Shown here: in pieces, positions 1-8,328 of the stretch | Layout: every line of letters starts with the position of its first letter | How positions within the stretch are numbered: position 1 is the first letter of the stretch | Assembly: GCA_009782915.1 (NCBI GenBank) | Contig: WRIC01000007.1 | Location: forward strand, 29,515 to 93,514 | Reading direction: 5' to 3' | Source of the DNA: Propionibacteriaceae bacterium | Lineage (GTDB): Bacteria > Actinomycetota > Actinomycetes > Propionibacteriales > Propionibacteriaceae | Length of the DNA: 64,000 bases | The notes under the pieces: generated by a model | Databases searched by the model: none | Seen by the model: only the letters and a program-made list of their open reading frames with translations | What the model was told of the DNA's origin: nothing | Position numbers and translations under genes: made by a program

Positions 1-1644
1 GTCACCGACCAATATCGCGCAGCCTTCGAATCGTACCTGGAGAAAACCAAGCAGGTCACCGAGATAGAGCGCCAATCCACTGAGCGCGAGAAGACCGGGG
101 TCTTCTTGGGTGTCTATGCCACCAATCCGCTCACGGGTGCGCAGATGCCGATCTGGGCGGCCGACTATGTGTTGAGTGACTATGGCACGGGTGCGATCAT
201 GGCGGTACCTGCCCATGATCAGCGCGACCTGGATTTCGCCCGGAAGTACGACCTGCCCGTTGTGGTGGTCATCGACACCGGTGAGGAGGATCCTCGCATT
301 TCGGGTGTGGCCACCACTGGTGATGGTGTGTACGTTAATTCTGGGGAACTCAATGGGCTCAGCGACAAGGTGTCAGGAATCGGAACCATCAATGCCAAGC
401 TCAAGCGCGATGGTACCGGTGAGGGTGCTGTCACCTATCGTCTACGCGACTGGTTGTTGTCGCGCCAGCGTTTCTGGGGTTGCCCGATCCCGATCATCCA
501 CTGCCCGGCCTGTGGTGAGGTGCCCGTACCCGAGGATCAGCTGCCAGTCGAACTACCTGATTTGCGTGGCGCAGACCTGACTCCTGCGGGGGTTTCACCA
601 CTAGCGGGCGCCGCTGATTGGGTGAACACCACCTGCCCGAGGTGTGGAGGAGCGGCCACCAGGGACGCCGACACGATGGATACCTTCGTGGATTCCTCCT
701 GGTATTTCTTCCGCTACTGCTCGCCGAGGGAAGACACGGTGGCTTTTGACAAGCAAGCGGTTGCGACCTGGATGCCGGTGGATCAGTACGTCGGTGGGGT
801 GGAGCATGCGATCTTGCATCTGCTGTATTCCCGGTTCTTCACCAAGGTATTGTTCGACATGGGCCTGGTGGAGTTCACTGAACCCTTCCAACGCCTGATG
901 AATCAGGGTCAGGTCATCAACCAGGGCAAAGCAATGAGCAAGTCGCTGGGTAATGGGGTGGACCTGGGTGAACAGATCGACAAATATGGGGTCGACACAA
1001 TCCGTACCACCGTTGTTTTCGCTGGCCCACCTGAGGATGACATCGACTGGGCGGATGTGTCCCCTTCGGCGACCCTGCGTTTCTTGCAGCGAGCCTGGCG
1101 TGTGGCTAACGATGTCACTAGCGAAGTGGGTGCTGATCCTGCCACGGGTGATCTTGCCTTACGCCAGACAACTCACCGTACCCTCCAAGACATCACAGAC
1201 CTGCTGGCTTTGCGCCGGTTCAATGTGTGTGTGGCTCGGCTCATGGAGTTGGTCAATGCCACCCGCAAGACCATTGATTCCGGTGCAGGAGCCAGCGATC
1301 CGGCAGTACGCGAGGCCGCCGAATGGACGGCTATCGCTTTGTCCCTGTTCGCTCCTTATGTCGCTGAAGAAATGTGGGAACTACTCGGTCATGCGCCATC
1401 GGTAGCTGAGGCAACCTGGCCGAAAGCCGACAAGAAACTGTCGGTGGCCGACACGGTGACCATGGCCGTCCAGGTTCAAGGAAAGGTACGCGCCAAGATC
1501 GAGGTTCCTGCTGAGATCACTGAAGAAGAGGCTGAGGCGTTGGCCCTAGCCGATGAGAATGTGCAGAAGTTCCTGGCGGGTCGAGCGGTAGCTAAGGTGA
1601 TTGTGCGCGCACCCAAGATGGTCTCCATTGTGCCGAAAGTCTAG
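1..1644 (+). CDS. leuS: Leucyl-tRNA synthetase, 3' part (5' end outside the window)
   Basis: Class I aminoacyl-tRNA synthetase that charges tRNA-Leu in the cytoplasm. The frame is open from base 1, so about 547 C-terminal residues are visible and the HIGH-motif half lies upstream. Visible parts: the CP1 editing domain with the [15 protein letters not shown] segment; a zinc-ribbon-like insert with paired CPAC and CPRC motifs; the catalytic loop AMSKSLGN (a variant of KMSKS) near base 931; the helical anticodon-binding domain; and the small C-terminal domain ending at TAG 1644. It reads toward comEA with an 88-bp gap. Identification is firm; only the start is missing. Confidence 0.97.
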   Translation, partial: VTDQYRAAFESYLEKTKQVTEIERQSTEREKTGVFLGVYATNPLTGAQMPIWAADYVLSDYGTGAIMAVPAHDQRDLDFARKYDLPVVVVIDTGEEDPRISGVATTGDGVYVNSGELNGLSDKVSGIGTINAKLKRDGTGEGAVTYRLRDWLLSRQRFWGCPIPIIHCPACGEVPVPEDQLPVELPDLRGADLTPAGVSPLAGAADWVNTTCPRCGGAATRDADTMDTFVDSSWYFFRYCSPREDTVAFDKQAVATWMPVDQYVGGVEHAILHLLYSRFFTKVLFDMGLVEFTEPFQRLMNQGQVINQGKAMSKSLGNGVDLGEQIDKYGVDTIRTTVVFAGPPEDDIDWADVSPSATLRFLQRAWRVANDVTSEVGADPATGDLALRQTTHRTLQDITDLLALRRFNVCVARLMELVNATRKTIDSGAGASDPAVREAAEWTAIALSLFAPYVAEEMWELLGHAPSVAEATWPKADKKLSVADTVTMAVQVQGKVRAKIEVPAEITEEEAEALALADENVQKFLAGRAVAKVIVRAPKMVSIVPKV

Positions 1645-1655
1645 AATCTGCGAAC

Positions 1656-1709
1656 CTGTGGATGGTGACCAAGTTATCCACAGATTCTGATTTCTGTGAC
1701 ACTTTGTGG
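1656..1709 (+). promoter_or_regulatory. DnaA-box-like element upstream of comEA, shared with ssb
   Basis: The leuS-comEA gap contains CTGTGGAT (1656-1663) and ATCCACAG (1676-1683), an inverted pair of DnaA-box-like sequences. The 20 bases AAGTTATCCACAGATTCTGA (1671-1690) recur exactly upstream of ssb at 52282-52301, and the similarity continues as GTGAC and TTTGTGG/TTTCGTGG. The comEA start codon lies 43 bases downstream. A binding site for DnaA or a competence regulator is inferred. Confidence 0.55.
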
Positions 1710-1732
1710 CGCCTGGCGCCCATTGTTAGGGT

Positions 1733-2506
1733 GTGAAAAACCTGTCACCTGCGGATACCTATGTGGGCAGGCTCCACACCTTGTTTCCTTCACTTGGGGA
1801 GTCTGAGGAATCATCACCAGAGCCATCCACGCGGGAAAACATCGCAGCGCATGCACCACGGCGTGCCGTGGAGTCTCTGCCAGCTCGGTTCAAGCGTTTC
1901 GGTGTTGAGCATGTGAAAGTACTCTCCACCATGGCACTGGTTGCGGTGATTTTCACCACCTGGATGGTGATGAGTGCCCGGGCCGTACCACTGGAGACGA
2001 TGGAACCTGAGGACATGGTCACCATGGCCACACCCGAGGTGCCCACCGAAGAACACAAGTGGTTGATCCATGTCCTTGGCGCTGTCGCCAACCCTGGTGT
2101 GGTAGCGGTGGAATCCGATGCGCGGGTCATTGATGCCATCGCAGCAGCAGGTGGGTTAACCCCAGACGCTGACCCTGGTGAACTCAATTTGGCGGCACTG
2201 TTGTCCGACGGGTGTCAGGTCTTCATTGGGACCCGTGCCAACCCTTTAGGGGAAGTACGCTATGGGCCAGGCGATGTCGTAGTCTCAGGAACAGGGGGAG
2301 CGGTCTCGGGGTCATCGACAGTGAATCTTAATCGCGCCACCCAAGCGGAATTGGAGACACTGCCTGGGGTTGGGCCGGTGACTGCTCAAGCGATCCTCGC
2401 TTGGCGTGATCAGCATGGGTCGTTCACCTCCACCTCCCAGCTCCAGGAAGTCAAGGGGATTGGCTCCAAGACCTTCAGCCAACTTGAACCATATGTGAGT
2501 GTGTAG
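1733..2506 (+). CDS. comEA: ComEA, DNA receptor for uptake
   Basis: Membrane-anchored DNA-binding protein that captures double-stranded DNA during natural transformation and passes it to ComEC. The 257 residues comprise a cytoplasmic N-terminus, one membrane segment at about 61-81, an SLBB domain at about 111-166 (HVLGAVANPGVV) and a C-terminal helix-hairpin-helix domain at about 196-257 (VNLNRATQAELETLPGVG, then EVKGIG). This is the normal ComEA order. The start is GTG. comEC begins at the base after the stop codon, so the two are certainly co-transcribed. A DnaA-box-like element also found before ssb lies just upstream. Confidence 0.95.
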   Translation: MKNLSPADTYVGRLHTLFPSLGESEESSPEPSTRENIAAHAPRRAVESLPARFKRFGVEHVKVLSTMALVAVIFTTWMVMSARAVPLETMEPEDMVTMATPEVPTEEHKWLIHVLGAVANPGVVAVESDARVIDAIAAAGGLTPDADPGELNLAALLSDGCQVFIGTRANPLGEVRYGPGDVVVSGTGGAVSGSSTVNLNRATQAELETLPGVGPVTAQAILAWRDQHGSFTSTSQLQEVKGIGSKTFSQLEPYVSV

Positions 2507-4888
2507 GTGTTGACGCAAGCAGACGCCGGGCAAGACCCTGGTAGCAACCAAGATGACGGCTACTCTTTGACCCAGTGGCGTAACTCTCTTGGGGATTTAC
2601 GATTGGTGGCACCTGCACTCGGTGTTTGGTTGGTGATGTGGATGGTGACCAGGTGGGAGTGGGGCCTGTGGGCGAGTGCAGTCGTGACCGGTTGTTGTTC
2701 GGTGGGCTGGATGCTGAGTCGGCGGCACAATTCGCGCCTGAGACAGGGGTCGATAGTGCTGGGGGCACTCTGCGTGATGATGGGGGCTTCTGTGATTATT
2801 GGTGGCATCAGGATGGCTAGTGCTACTCGCGGTGTCCTTGCTCAAGCGGCCACCACCCGTGCAGTGGGTGAAGCGGACATAGTTGTTCAGTCTTCCCGAC
2901 TCAGTGCTCGATGGGGGATGGTGGTGGTGAACGCGCAGTGTCGCCAGATGTCTATCGAGAACGAAACCTACGAACTGAGTCAGCCTGTTGTTCTGTTTGT
3001 GCCAGCTTCCTACGCTGACAGGTGGTTGGAGTATGCCCCTGGCACGGTGGTATGGGTGAGTGTCCGGTTGGGGGAAAGTGAGAGATCGCAGCAGGAAAGC
3101 GCCACGATGTCAGTGCTGGGTGGAGCTCAAATCATTCGAGGGCCACCGCAGTGGCAGAGGTTCCTTGAATCAATGAGATCTGGGCTGCGACAAGCAATGA
3201 GGTACTCCACGCCGGAGCAAGCTGCGTTAGTCCCTGGGTTGGTGGTGGGGGACACCTCGGCGATGTCTGTGACTTTGCGAGATGAGTTTCGTACCACTGC
3301 TCTGACTCATATGACTGTGGTTTCTGGGGCACATCTAGCTGTTGTTCTCTCCTTCTTATCTCTGCTCGCACGTTATCTTGGGGTACGAGGTCGGTGGATC
3401 ACGGTTGTTTGTGTTGCCGGTGCAGCGGTGTTTGTTCTCCTGTGTCAGGGGGGTCCTTCGGTCCTTCGAGCTTCAGCAATGGGATTGGTGTCTCTCATTG
3501 CTGCTGGTCGTTCCACCGGACGTGGCTCGAGTGTGGGGCATCTGGCGATAGCGGTGATTCTGTTGAGCTGGATGGATCCGTGGATCGTCAGATCCTTGGG
3601 GTTCACCTTGTCTGTATTGGCCTGCTTGGGGATCATCCTCTTTGGTCAATACTGGTCAACTATTCTTTCCCGATGGTTACCCCTGTGGCTAGCGGAGGCG
3701 ATGGCCATACCTTTGGCCGCACACCTCGCCACTCAACCCATGATCTGTTGGATTTCAGGTTATGTCAGTGTCTCTGGAGTGTTGGCCAATGCTGTTGCTG
3801 GGCCCTGGCGAGCTCCAGCCACCGTACTGGGGTTGCTGGCTGCTGTTTTGTCGATTGTGAGTCCAACTCTTGCTTCCTGCGTTGGATACCTAGCGGGGTG
3901 GTGCGCCCAACCGATCCTGCTTGTTGCCCACCATGTGGCGCACCTGCCTGGTTCCACTCATCCGTGGCCGACAACTGCTGCAGGCATGATCCTTATGGTG
4001 GTGGGATGCTTTGTTCTCACCTTGGTGATTCCTCTGATTCTGTCACGCAGGTGGGTGGTGCTGGTGGTTAGTGTAGCCATGGTGGCGATGATGCTCCTGC
4101 CCCCTTATCAACCAGGATTCCCTGGCAAGGACTGGCAGGTTGCCTTGTGTGATGTTGGACAGGGGGATGCCATGGTGGTTCGCACTGGTGCCCATCAGGC
4201 GATCGTGGTGGACACCGGCCCACCGGGAGGATCGGTGGTGACCTGTCTGCGCCAATTGGGGATACGGCAGATTCCTCTTGTCGTGCTCAGTCATTTCCAT
4301 GATGATCACACTGGAGGTTTCGAGTCGGTAGCGAGCCAATTCGATGTGGGGACCGTACTGGTGCCCACAGGAGCGGGTGACTCCGAGATGGTTCTTCTCC
4401 AGGCACAGTCTCATGGGATTCCTGTGGCTGTGGGGGTCCAAGGTTCGAGCGCCGAGATTGGGGAGGTACGTCTGGTGGTGGTTTCTGCCTGGAATTCGCA
4501 GCGGGTTTCCACTGGGGAGGGTGAATCGGCTCAAGACAACGATGAGTCTTTGGTGGTACGCCTGGATACCCCACAGATGAGTGTGCTGGTGACTGGCGAT
4601 ATTGAGGTGGCAGGTCAGCAGGAAGCCCTCAAGAATCGCGAACAACTGCGCGTGGATGTGTTGAAGGTGCCCCACCATGGTTCTGCTAGTCACGATGTGG
4701 AGTTTTTCCGGGCCACAGGTGCGCAGATCGCAGTCATTGGTGTGGGGGAGGGCAATGTCTATGGTCATCCCGCATCATCGACTATGTCTGATCTGAGGGG
4801 TGAATCAATGGTGGTGATTCGAACCGACGAACATGGATCCTTCACACTCACCCACCAAGGCGATTGGTCGATCACCGCCCAGCGGTAA
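2507..4888 (+). CDS. comEC: ComEC, DNA-translocation channel with MBL domain
   Basis: Polytopic inner-membrane protein that takes one DNA strand into the cytosol during transformation. Its 793 residues show two or three hydrophobic segments at the N-terminus, a soluble OB-like region, and the competence domain core (ALVPGLVVGDTSAM, then THMTVVSGAHLAVV) with a long run of membrane helices. A C-terminal metallo-beta-lactamase-fold domain carries DVGQGDAMVV and HFHDDHTGG. GTG start directly abuts the comEA stop. Length is normal for full ComEC, so the gene looks intact. Only comEA and comEC of the uptake machinery lie in this window; pili and DprA would be elsewhere. Confidence 0.95.
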   Translation: MLTQADAGQDPGSNQDDGYSLTQWRNSLGDLRLVAPALGVWLVMWMVTRWEWGLWASAVVTGCCSVGWMLSRRHNSRLRQGSIVLGALCVMMGASVIIGGIRMASATRGVLAQAATTRAVGEADIVVQSSRLSARWGMVVVNAQCRQMSIENETYELSQPVVLFVPASYADRWLEYAPGTVVWVSVRLGESERSQQESATMSVLGGAQIIRGPPQWQRFLESMRSGLRQAMRYSTPEQAALVPGLVVGDTSAMSVTLRDEFRTTALTHMTVVSGAHLAVVLSFLSLLARYLGVRGRWITVVCVAGAAVFVLLCQGGPSVLRASAMGLVSLIAAGRSTGRGSSVGHLAIAVILLSWMDPWIVRSLGFTLSVLACLGIILFGQYWSTILSRWLPLWLAEAMAIPLAAHLATQPMICWISGYVSVSGVLANAVAGPWRAPATVLGLLAAVLSIVSPTLASCVGYLAGWCAQPILLVAHHVAHLPGSTHPWPTTAAGMILMVVGCFVLTLVIPLILSRRWVVLVVSVAMVAMMLLPPYQPGFPGKDWQVALCDVGQGDAMVVRTGAHQAIVVDTGPPGGSVVTCLRQLGIRQIPLVVLSHFHDDHTGGFESVASQFDVGTVLVPTGAGDSEMVLLQAQSHGIPVAVGVQGSSAEIGEVRLVVVSAWNSQRVSTGEGESAQDNDESLVVRLDTPQMSVLVTGDIEVAGQQEALKNREQLRVDVLKVPHHGSASHDVEFFRATGAQIAVIGVGEGNVYGHPASSTMSDLRGESMVVIRTDEHGSFTLTHQGDWSITAQR

Positions 4889-4910
4889 CGATGCGCCCTC
4901 AGATGGCACG

Positions 4911-5882
4911 CTACTGGTTACTGTTGGAGCTACGGCGAAGATGGGCAAGTCGGATGATGAGGCGTTCCAGGGCGTAGTCGGCATTTGCTGATGCACCCTT
5001 GACCTGTGCATCAGCCACACTGACAGCTTTGATAGCTGAGGCGACTGTTGAGGGCGACCAGGCCCGTGCCACCGGGATAAAGGATTTCATCTTCCATTCC
5101 GGTATTCCAATCTCATCAGCTTGGACCTTGTTTTTCTTGGCCGATAAGGAGAGATAGGTTCCCACTTGGCGTAGTGAGGATGCCAAAGCCGCAGTGATCT
5201 TGGGGTGGGCGACACCCGTGGACAAGGCCCACCGCATTTTGACGATGGCATCACTGACCCGTCCCGCCAGAATATCGTCGCTCACGGCGTACTGTGTCAT
5301 GGTGGCCATTCCAGCAAAATACTGGCTGACCGAGACTGCGGATATGGGTTCTTCTTCACTGTCGGCGAGGAGTTGAGCGATGGCTGCGGCGAGACTGCGC
5401 GTGTCCTGCCCGATGGCATCAACGAGGCCCCGAGCTGCTGCTGGCGCGATGGTACGCCCCAGGTCCCGTCCTTCTGTTCGGACAAATTCCGGGAGGTCTC
5501 TTGGTTTCAAGACAGGATGTTTGAGCACTCGACTAGCCAGTGGTGTGAGTTTATCCAGGAGGGCTTTGCCTTCACGACCCCCCGCATGGGAGATGATCAG
5601 GGCAAGGTTGTCGGGCAGGTTTCCAGCGATGCTGATCAGGTGGTTGTCGAGTTCTCTGGGTGCTTTCTCTGCCCCGGTGATGCAGGCGATGGTTGAGGAG
5701 GAAAAGAGGTCTGTCCCGCTCATCTGTTCCAGCTCGGCTGGGGTGAGACTTGCAGCGGAAGCTTTGACGAGGCGAGCTTCGGGGTACTGAGCTTGGGTGG
5801 CGGCGATCTGACGGGAAACCTCGCGCTCAGCAAGGAAGATTTCGGGCCCAGTGATGAGGGTGAAGGTAGAGAAACTCGTCAC
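4911..5882 (-). CDS. holA: DNA polymerase III delta subunit
   Basis: Clamp-loader delta subunit, which opens the sliding clamp. The 323-residue protein starts with the typical TLITGPEIFLAEREV segment, followed by the AAA+-like fold without a functional P-loop, as in the family. The C-terminal collar helices (MRWALSTGVAHPKITAALAS, cited in part) are present. It is convergent with comEC, 22 bases away. The comEC/holA neighbourhood is standard in actinobacteria. No defect seen. Confidence 0.93.
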   Translation of the reverse strand: MTSFSTFTLITGPEIFLAEREVSRQIAATQAQYPEARLVKASAASLTPAELEQMSGTDLFSSSTIACITGAEKAPRELDNHLISIAGNLPDNLALIISHAGGREGKALLDKLTPLASRVLKHPVLKPRDLPEFVRTEGRDLGRTIAPAAARGLVDAIGQDTRSLAAAIAQLLADSEEEPISAVSVSQYFAGMATMTQYAVSDDILAGRVSDAIVKMRWALSTGVAHPKITAALASSLRQVGTYLSLSAKKNKVQADEIGIPEWKMKSFIPVARAWSPSTVASAIKAVSVADAQVKGASANADYALERLIIRLAHLRRSSNSNQ

Positions 5883-5921
5883 AGTGACCAGTATGCCCTA
5901 CAGCAGTGACATGATCCCAAC

Positions 5922-6599
5922 CTAGTGGGCAAGGAATCGTGGTTGAAGATAAGGGTTGGTGGCACGTTCAACGGCCATATCAGTGTCCGGTCCGTGCCCA
6001 GGAAAAATCTTTGTCTCGTCACTCACAGGCAGGATTTTCTCGCGCAGGGTGGCGATCATGGTGTCATGATTCCCCCCAGGGAGATCCGTACGCCCAATAG
6101 AGCCAGCAAACAAGACATCCCCACTGAAACACATACTGTCGCCATCATAGCTCAGGGTGTAGAGAACTGATCCGGGGGAATGACCAGGAGCGTGGGTGAC
6201 CAAGAATTCAAGGTTAGCCACCTGGATGACTTCCCCGTCACGCACTGGTTCAACCAGTGCGGGTTCTGTCACACCACCAGGAACAGCCATGGCGTACCAC
6301 ACAGCCATGTCTGGCCCCATTCCTTTTTCAGGGGTAGCTAGAAGGTCGCGATCATCGCTGTGGATACGTACAGGAATCTCATAGTGATCGGCAACGATTT
6401 GTGCATTCCCAATATGATCAAAATGACCATGGGTGGCCAGTATGGCCATAGGGGTGAGGTCGTTGCCAGCCACACAATCCCTGACCGTCTCGAAGGCGTC
6501 CATTCCCGGGTCAATGATGACGCAAGGCCCCCCCGGTTCAACCCCAAGAACATAACAATTGGCTTGCAGGGGACCAACGGGCAGGATTTCCAGGAGCAT
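5922..6599 (-). CDS. MBL-fold hydrolase (glyoxalase II-like)
   Basis: Metallo-beta-lactamase-fold hydrolase of 225 residues, similar to the small GloB/YcbL family that hydrolyses thioesters such as lactoylglutathione or mycothiol-type adducts; the true substrate is unknown. Metal ligands are visible in THGHFDHIGN, then in APGHSPGSV, FSGDVLFAGSIGR and FPGHGPDT. I start it at the ATG at 6599 (MLLEILPVGPLQANCYVLG). The open frame continues upstream to 6728, but those 43 residues are translated interspersed repeat. It is followed downstream by holA on the same strand. Confidence 0.85.
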   Translation of the reverse strand: MLLEILPVGPLQANCYVLGVEPGGPCVIIDPGMDAFETVRDCVAGNDLTPMAILATHGHFDHIGNAQIVADHYEIPVRIHSDDRDLLATPEKGMGPDMAVWYAMAVPGGVTEPALVEPVRDGEVIQVANLEFLVTHAPGHSPGSVLYTLSYDGDSMCFSGDVLFAGSIGRTDLPGGNHDTMIATLREKILPVSDETKIFPGHGPDTDMAVERATNPYLQPRFLAH

Positions 6600-6836
6600 G
6601 TCACCAGTGTAGTCTGCACAGCGATGCCCCACCATCCGTCCGGGTTCGTCACCCTGCGCGAAGTCGCAGGACCCATGAGTCCCACCCTCCGTCACCCTGC
6701 GCGAAGTCGCAGGACCCATGAGTCCCACCCTCCGTCACCCTGCGCGAAGTCGCAGGGCCCATGAGTCCCACCCTCCGTCACCCTGCGCGAAGTCGCAGGG
6801 CCCATGAGTCCCATCCTCCGTCACCCTGCGCGAAGT

Positions 6837-6957
6837 CGCAGGGTCCAGACTACCCAGTTGTTTAAATGTGGAGTCTGGATTCTGCGACTTCGTGCAGACA
6901 CGTGGCGAGGCAACACAGAATGTGTAACATAACGCACGTTTCGGACTTCCTGCCACC
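6837..6957 (+). repeat. Left copy of ~120-bp direct repeat flanking the TA islet
   Basis: This stretch (hairpin element plus GAGGCAACACAGAATGTGT and GCCACC tail) is repeated in the same orientation at 7959-8085. The similarity extends about 55 bp past the interspersed-repeat core, so it is a duplication of this particular site. The two copies bound about 1.0 kb carrying hicAB and a toxin remnant. Confidence 0.75.
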
Positions 6958-6994
6958 TCTAAATCAGCTGCACATATCGAAATAGTAACCCCCA

Positions 6995-7026
6995 GTTGAC
7001 AGACATAGTCAACTCCTATAGACTAT
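6995..7026 (+). promoter_or_regulatory. hicAB promoter with overlapping operator palindromes
   Basis: A TTGACA box (6996-7001) and a TATAGACTAT -10 region (7017-7026) lie directly before the GTG at 7031, so the mRNA may be leaderless. Two inverted repeats overlap the promoter: GTTGAC/GTCAAC (6995-7000, 7008-7013) and ATAGTC/GACTAT (7005-7010, 7021-7026). HicB-type autorepression at these sites is inferred. Confidence 0.5.
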
Positions 7027-7030
7027 CCTT

Positions 7031-7219
7031 GTGAAACGCAGAGACCTAGAAAAGAAAATCAGAGAAATCGCGAAAACCCGCGGACTCCCAGCCATCTACA
7101 CCGAAGGCGGAAAACACACAACTGTCAGCATCGGTAAAGACATAACATCAATCCCACGCCACCGCGAAATCGACAAAGACCTCGCCAAAGACATACTGAG
7201 AATACTACAAGGAAACTAA
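7031..7219 (+). CDS. hicA: HicA-family mRNA interferase toxin
   Basis: Small type II toxin of 62 residues. HicA proteins have a double-stranded-RNA-binding-like fold and cleave mRNA using a histidine. The diagnostic stretch GGKHTTVSIGKD followed by IPRHREIDK is present, including the key His of the GGKH motif. It starts with GTG and is followed one base later by the antitoxin. Codon use is much richer in A than in neighbours (many AAA, GAA, ATA codons), consistent with acquisition. The pair lies between two ~120-bp direct repeats. Confidence 0.92.
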   Translation: MKRRDLEKKIREIAKTRGLPAIYTEGGKHTTVSIGKDITSIPRHREIDKDLAKDILRILQGN

Positions 7220-7220
7220 C

Positions 7221-7598
7221 ATGGAACTCACAGCAAAATGTAAACGTTCAGGACAATGGTGGACAGTACGTGTACCAGAAATACGCGGACTATTTACTCA
7301 AACCCGCCGCCTCGACCAAGTAGAAGAATGGGTGCTTGATGCAGCCTCGATGCTCGGCGATCAACCATCTGAAGGATACGTGGTCACTGTCGTGCCAGAA
7401 CTCGAAGATGACACCCTGGCGGTAGTGACCAGTGTCAAAGAGGCGAGAGAAAGACTACGCACGAGCGAGAAGGAAGCAGCCGTAGTGAATCGTGAAGCCG
7501 TGAAACAACTCGCAGATCAGGGGCTTACTGTGCGCGATATTGGCATGATCCTGGATGTATCGCCTCAACGGGCACACAAACTCCTCAAGGCAGCCTGA
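7221..7598 (+). CDS. hicB: HicB-family antitoxin
   Basis: Antitoxin partner of hicA, 125 residues. The N-terminal half has the degenerate RNase H-like HicB fold (WWTVRVPEIRGLFTQTRRLDQVEEWVLDA). The C-terminal part (TVRDIGMILDVSPQRAHKLL) looks like a helix-turn-helix DNA-binding domain, so this HicB probably also represses its own promoter. Gene order toxin-antitoxin is normal for hicAB. The start ATG is one base past the hicA stop. Confidence 0.9.
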   Translation: MELTAKCKRSGQWWTVRVPEIRGLFTQTRRLDQVEEWVLDAASMLGDQPSEGYVVTVVPELEDDTLAVVTSVKEARERLRTSEKEAAVVNREAVKQLADQGLTVRDIGMILDVSPQRAHKLLKAA

Positions 7599-7636
7599 GT
7601 GAAACTCCCCGCTATAACGAAAGTTTAAGAGGAAGC

Positions 7637-7798
7637 GTGAGTGACTTATTCAACGAACCAGCCCGAGGCAGAGAAAGTACCTCGGGTTGGTTCTCTAGGG
7701 AGATTACTGCCAAAGATCGGTTCGTTTACCGCCCCCATCCCACCGACCCTGAAGTGATTGAAGTAATCCAGTGTCCGGGGCACTACAACGATCGCTGA
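7637..7798 (+). pseudogene. YoeB/Txe-like toxin, C-terminal fragment
   Basis: A 53-codon GTG frame reads SGWFSREITAKDRFVYR, then VIEVIQCPGHYND. This matches the C-terminal half of YoeB/Txe RNase toxins (SGFWSRRIT..HRLVY....I..C.YHY), including the conserved Arg and the terminal His-Tyr region. The N-terminal half of the toxin and any YefM-type antitoxin are missing, so I call it a remnant. It follows hicB by 39 bases inside the repeat-flanked islet. Recognition is by motif only. Confidence 0.6.
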
Positions 7799-7832
7799 GG
7801 CAAGGTTGTGGACGGGGGTGTCAAAAACTCCG

Positions 7833-8093
7833 TCCCCATGACACCCGTCCCCATGACACCCCTGACGCCCCCATGACACCCGTCATGCGTCCCACCAAGT
7901 CACCCTGCGGAGCACTGCGAGTCGCGCTGGCGCGCTCCGCAGCACAGGCTCTACGACTCGCAGGGCCCAGACTACCCAGTTGTTTGAATGTGGAGTCTGG
8001 ATTCTGCGACTTCGCGCAGAAAGACGGGTGGTGAGGCAACACAGAATGTGTGACATGAGGCACATAATCGGGTTTCCAGCCACCCGACACAAA
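7833..8093. repeat. Short CCCATGACACCC repeats and palindromic repeat element
   Basis: At 7833-7895 the motif CCCATGACACC(C) recurs four or more times. The interspersed palindromic element follows at 7899-8027: one arm is built on GTCACCCTGCGGAGCACTGCG and the other on GTCTGGATTCTGCGACTTCG. Positions 7959-8085 are the right-hand direct repeat of the copy at 6837-6957. No coding sequence is supported here. Confidence 0.8.
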
Positions 8094-8198
8094 TATGGTA
8101 CAACAATAGCCATGACCATAGCCACACCGTAACCATGCTGGAGGGGTTTTATAGATGCCTTGTGGGGAATCATTTCCACCTGACTGGGGGAAATACTG

Positions 8199-8270
8199 TA
8201 CCCCCAGCGGGGATCGAACCCGCGACCTACAGATTAAAAGTCTGCAGCTCTACCGCTGAGCTATAGGGGC
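8199..8270 (-). tRNA. tRNA-Lys (TTT)
   Basis: Read on the minus strand, the 72-nt cloverleaf starts GCCCCTATAGCTCAGC. Its anticodon loop is CTTTTAA (anticodon TTT) and its T arm GCGGGTTCGATCCCCGC; the acceptor 3' strand is TGGGGGT plus A. All four stems pair. It lies next to the repeat-flanked TA islet. Confidence 0.95.
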
Positions 8271-8328
8271 CTAAATATTGTAGTACCTCAGGCGGTGCCA
8301 TGGCGAATGATCGAGCCGACTAGGTGTG

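Larger units (their letters stand above)
6600..7030. repeat. Palindromic repeat locus with five 43-bp tandem units, then hicA promoter
   Basis: Non-coding gap. Units starting at 6648, 6691, 6734, 6777 and 6820 each carry the hairpin core CCCTGCGCGAAGTCGCAGG followed by a CCATGAGTCCCA spacer. An inverted partner follows (TCTGGATTCTGCGACTTCG, to 6900). The spacing is exactly 43 bp. The unit-to-unit identity and lack of unique spacers show a tandem expansion, not CRISPR. The remainder (6901-7030) holds half of a direct repeat pair and the hicA promoter. Confidence 0.9.

Noticed and set aside
6648..6862. CRISPR-like array of five regular units
   Set aside because: The whole 43-bp unit is repeated with no unique spacers, and no cas genes are present. 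It is a tandem expansion of an interspersed palindrome.
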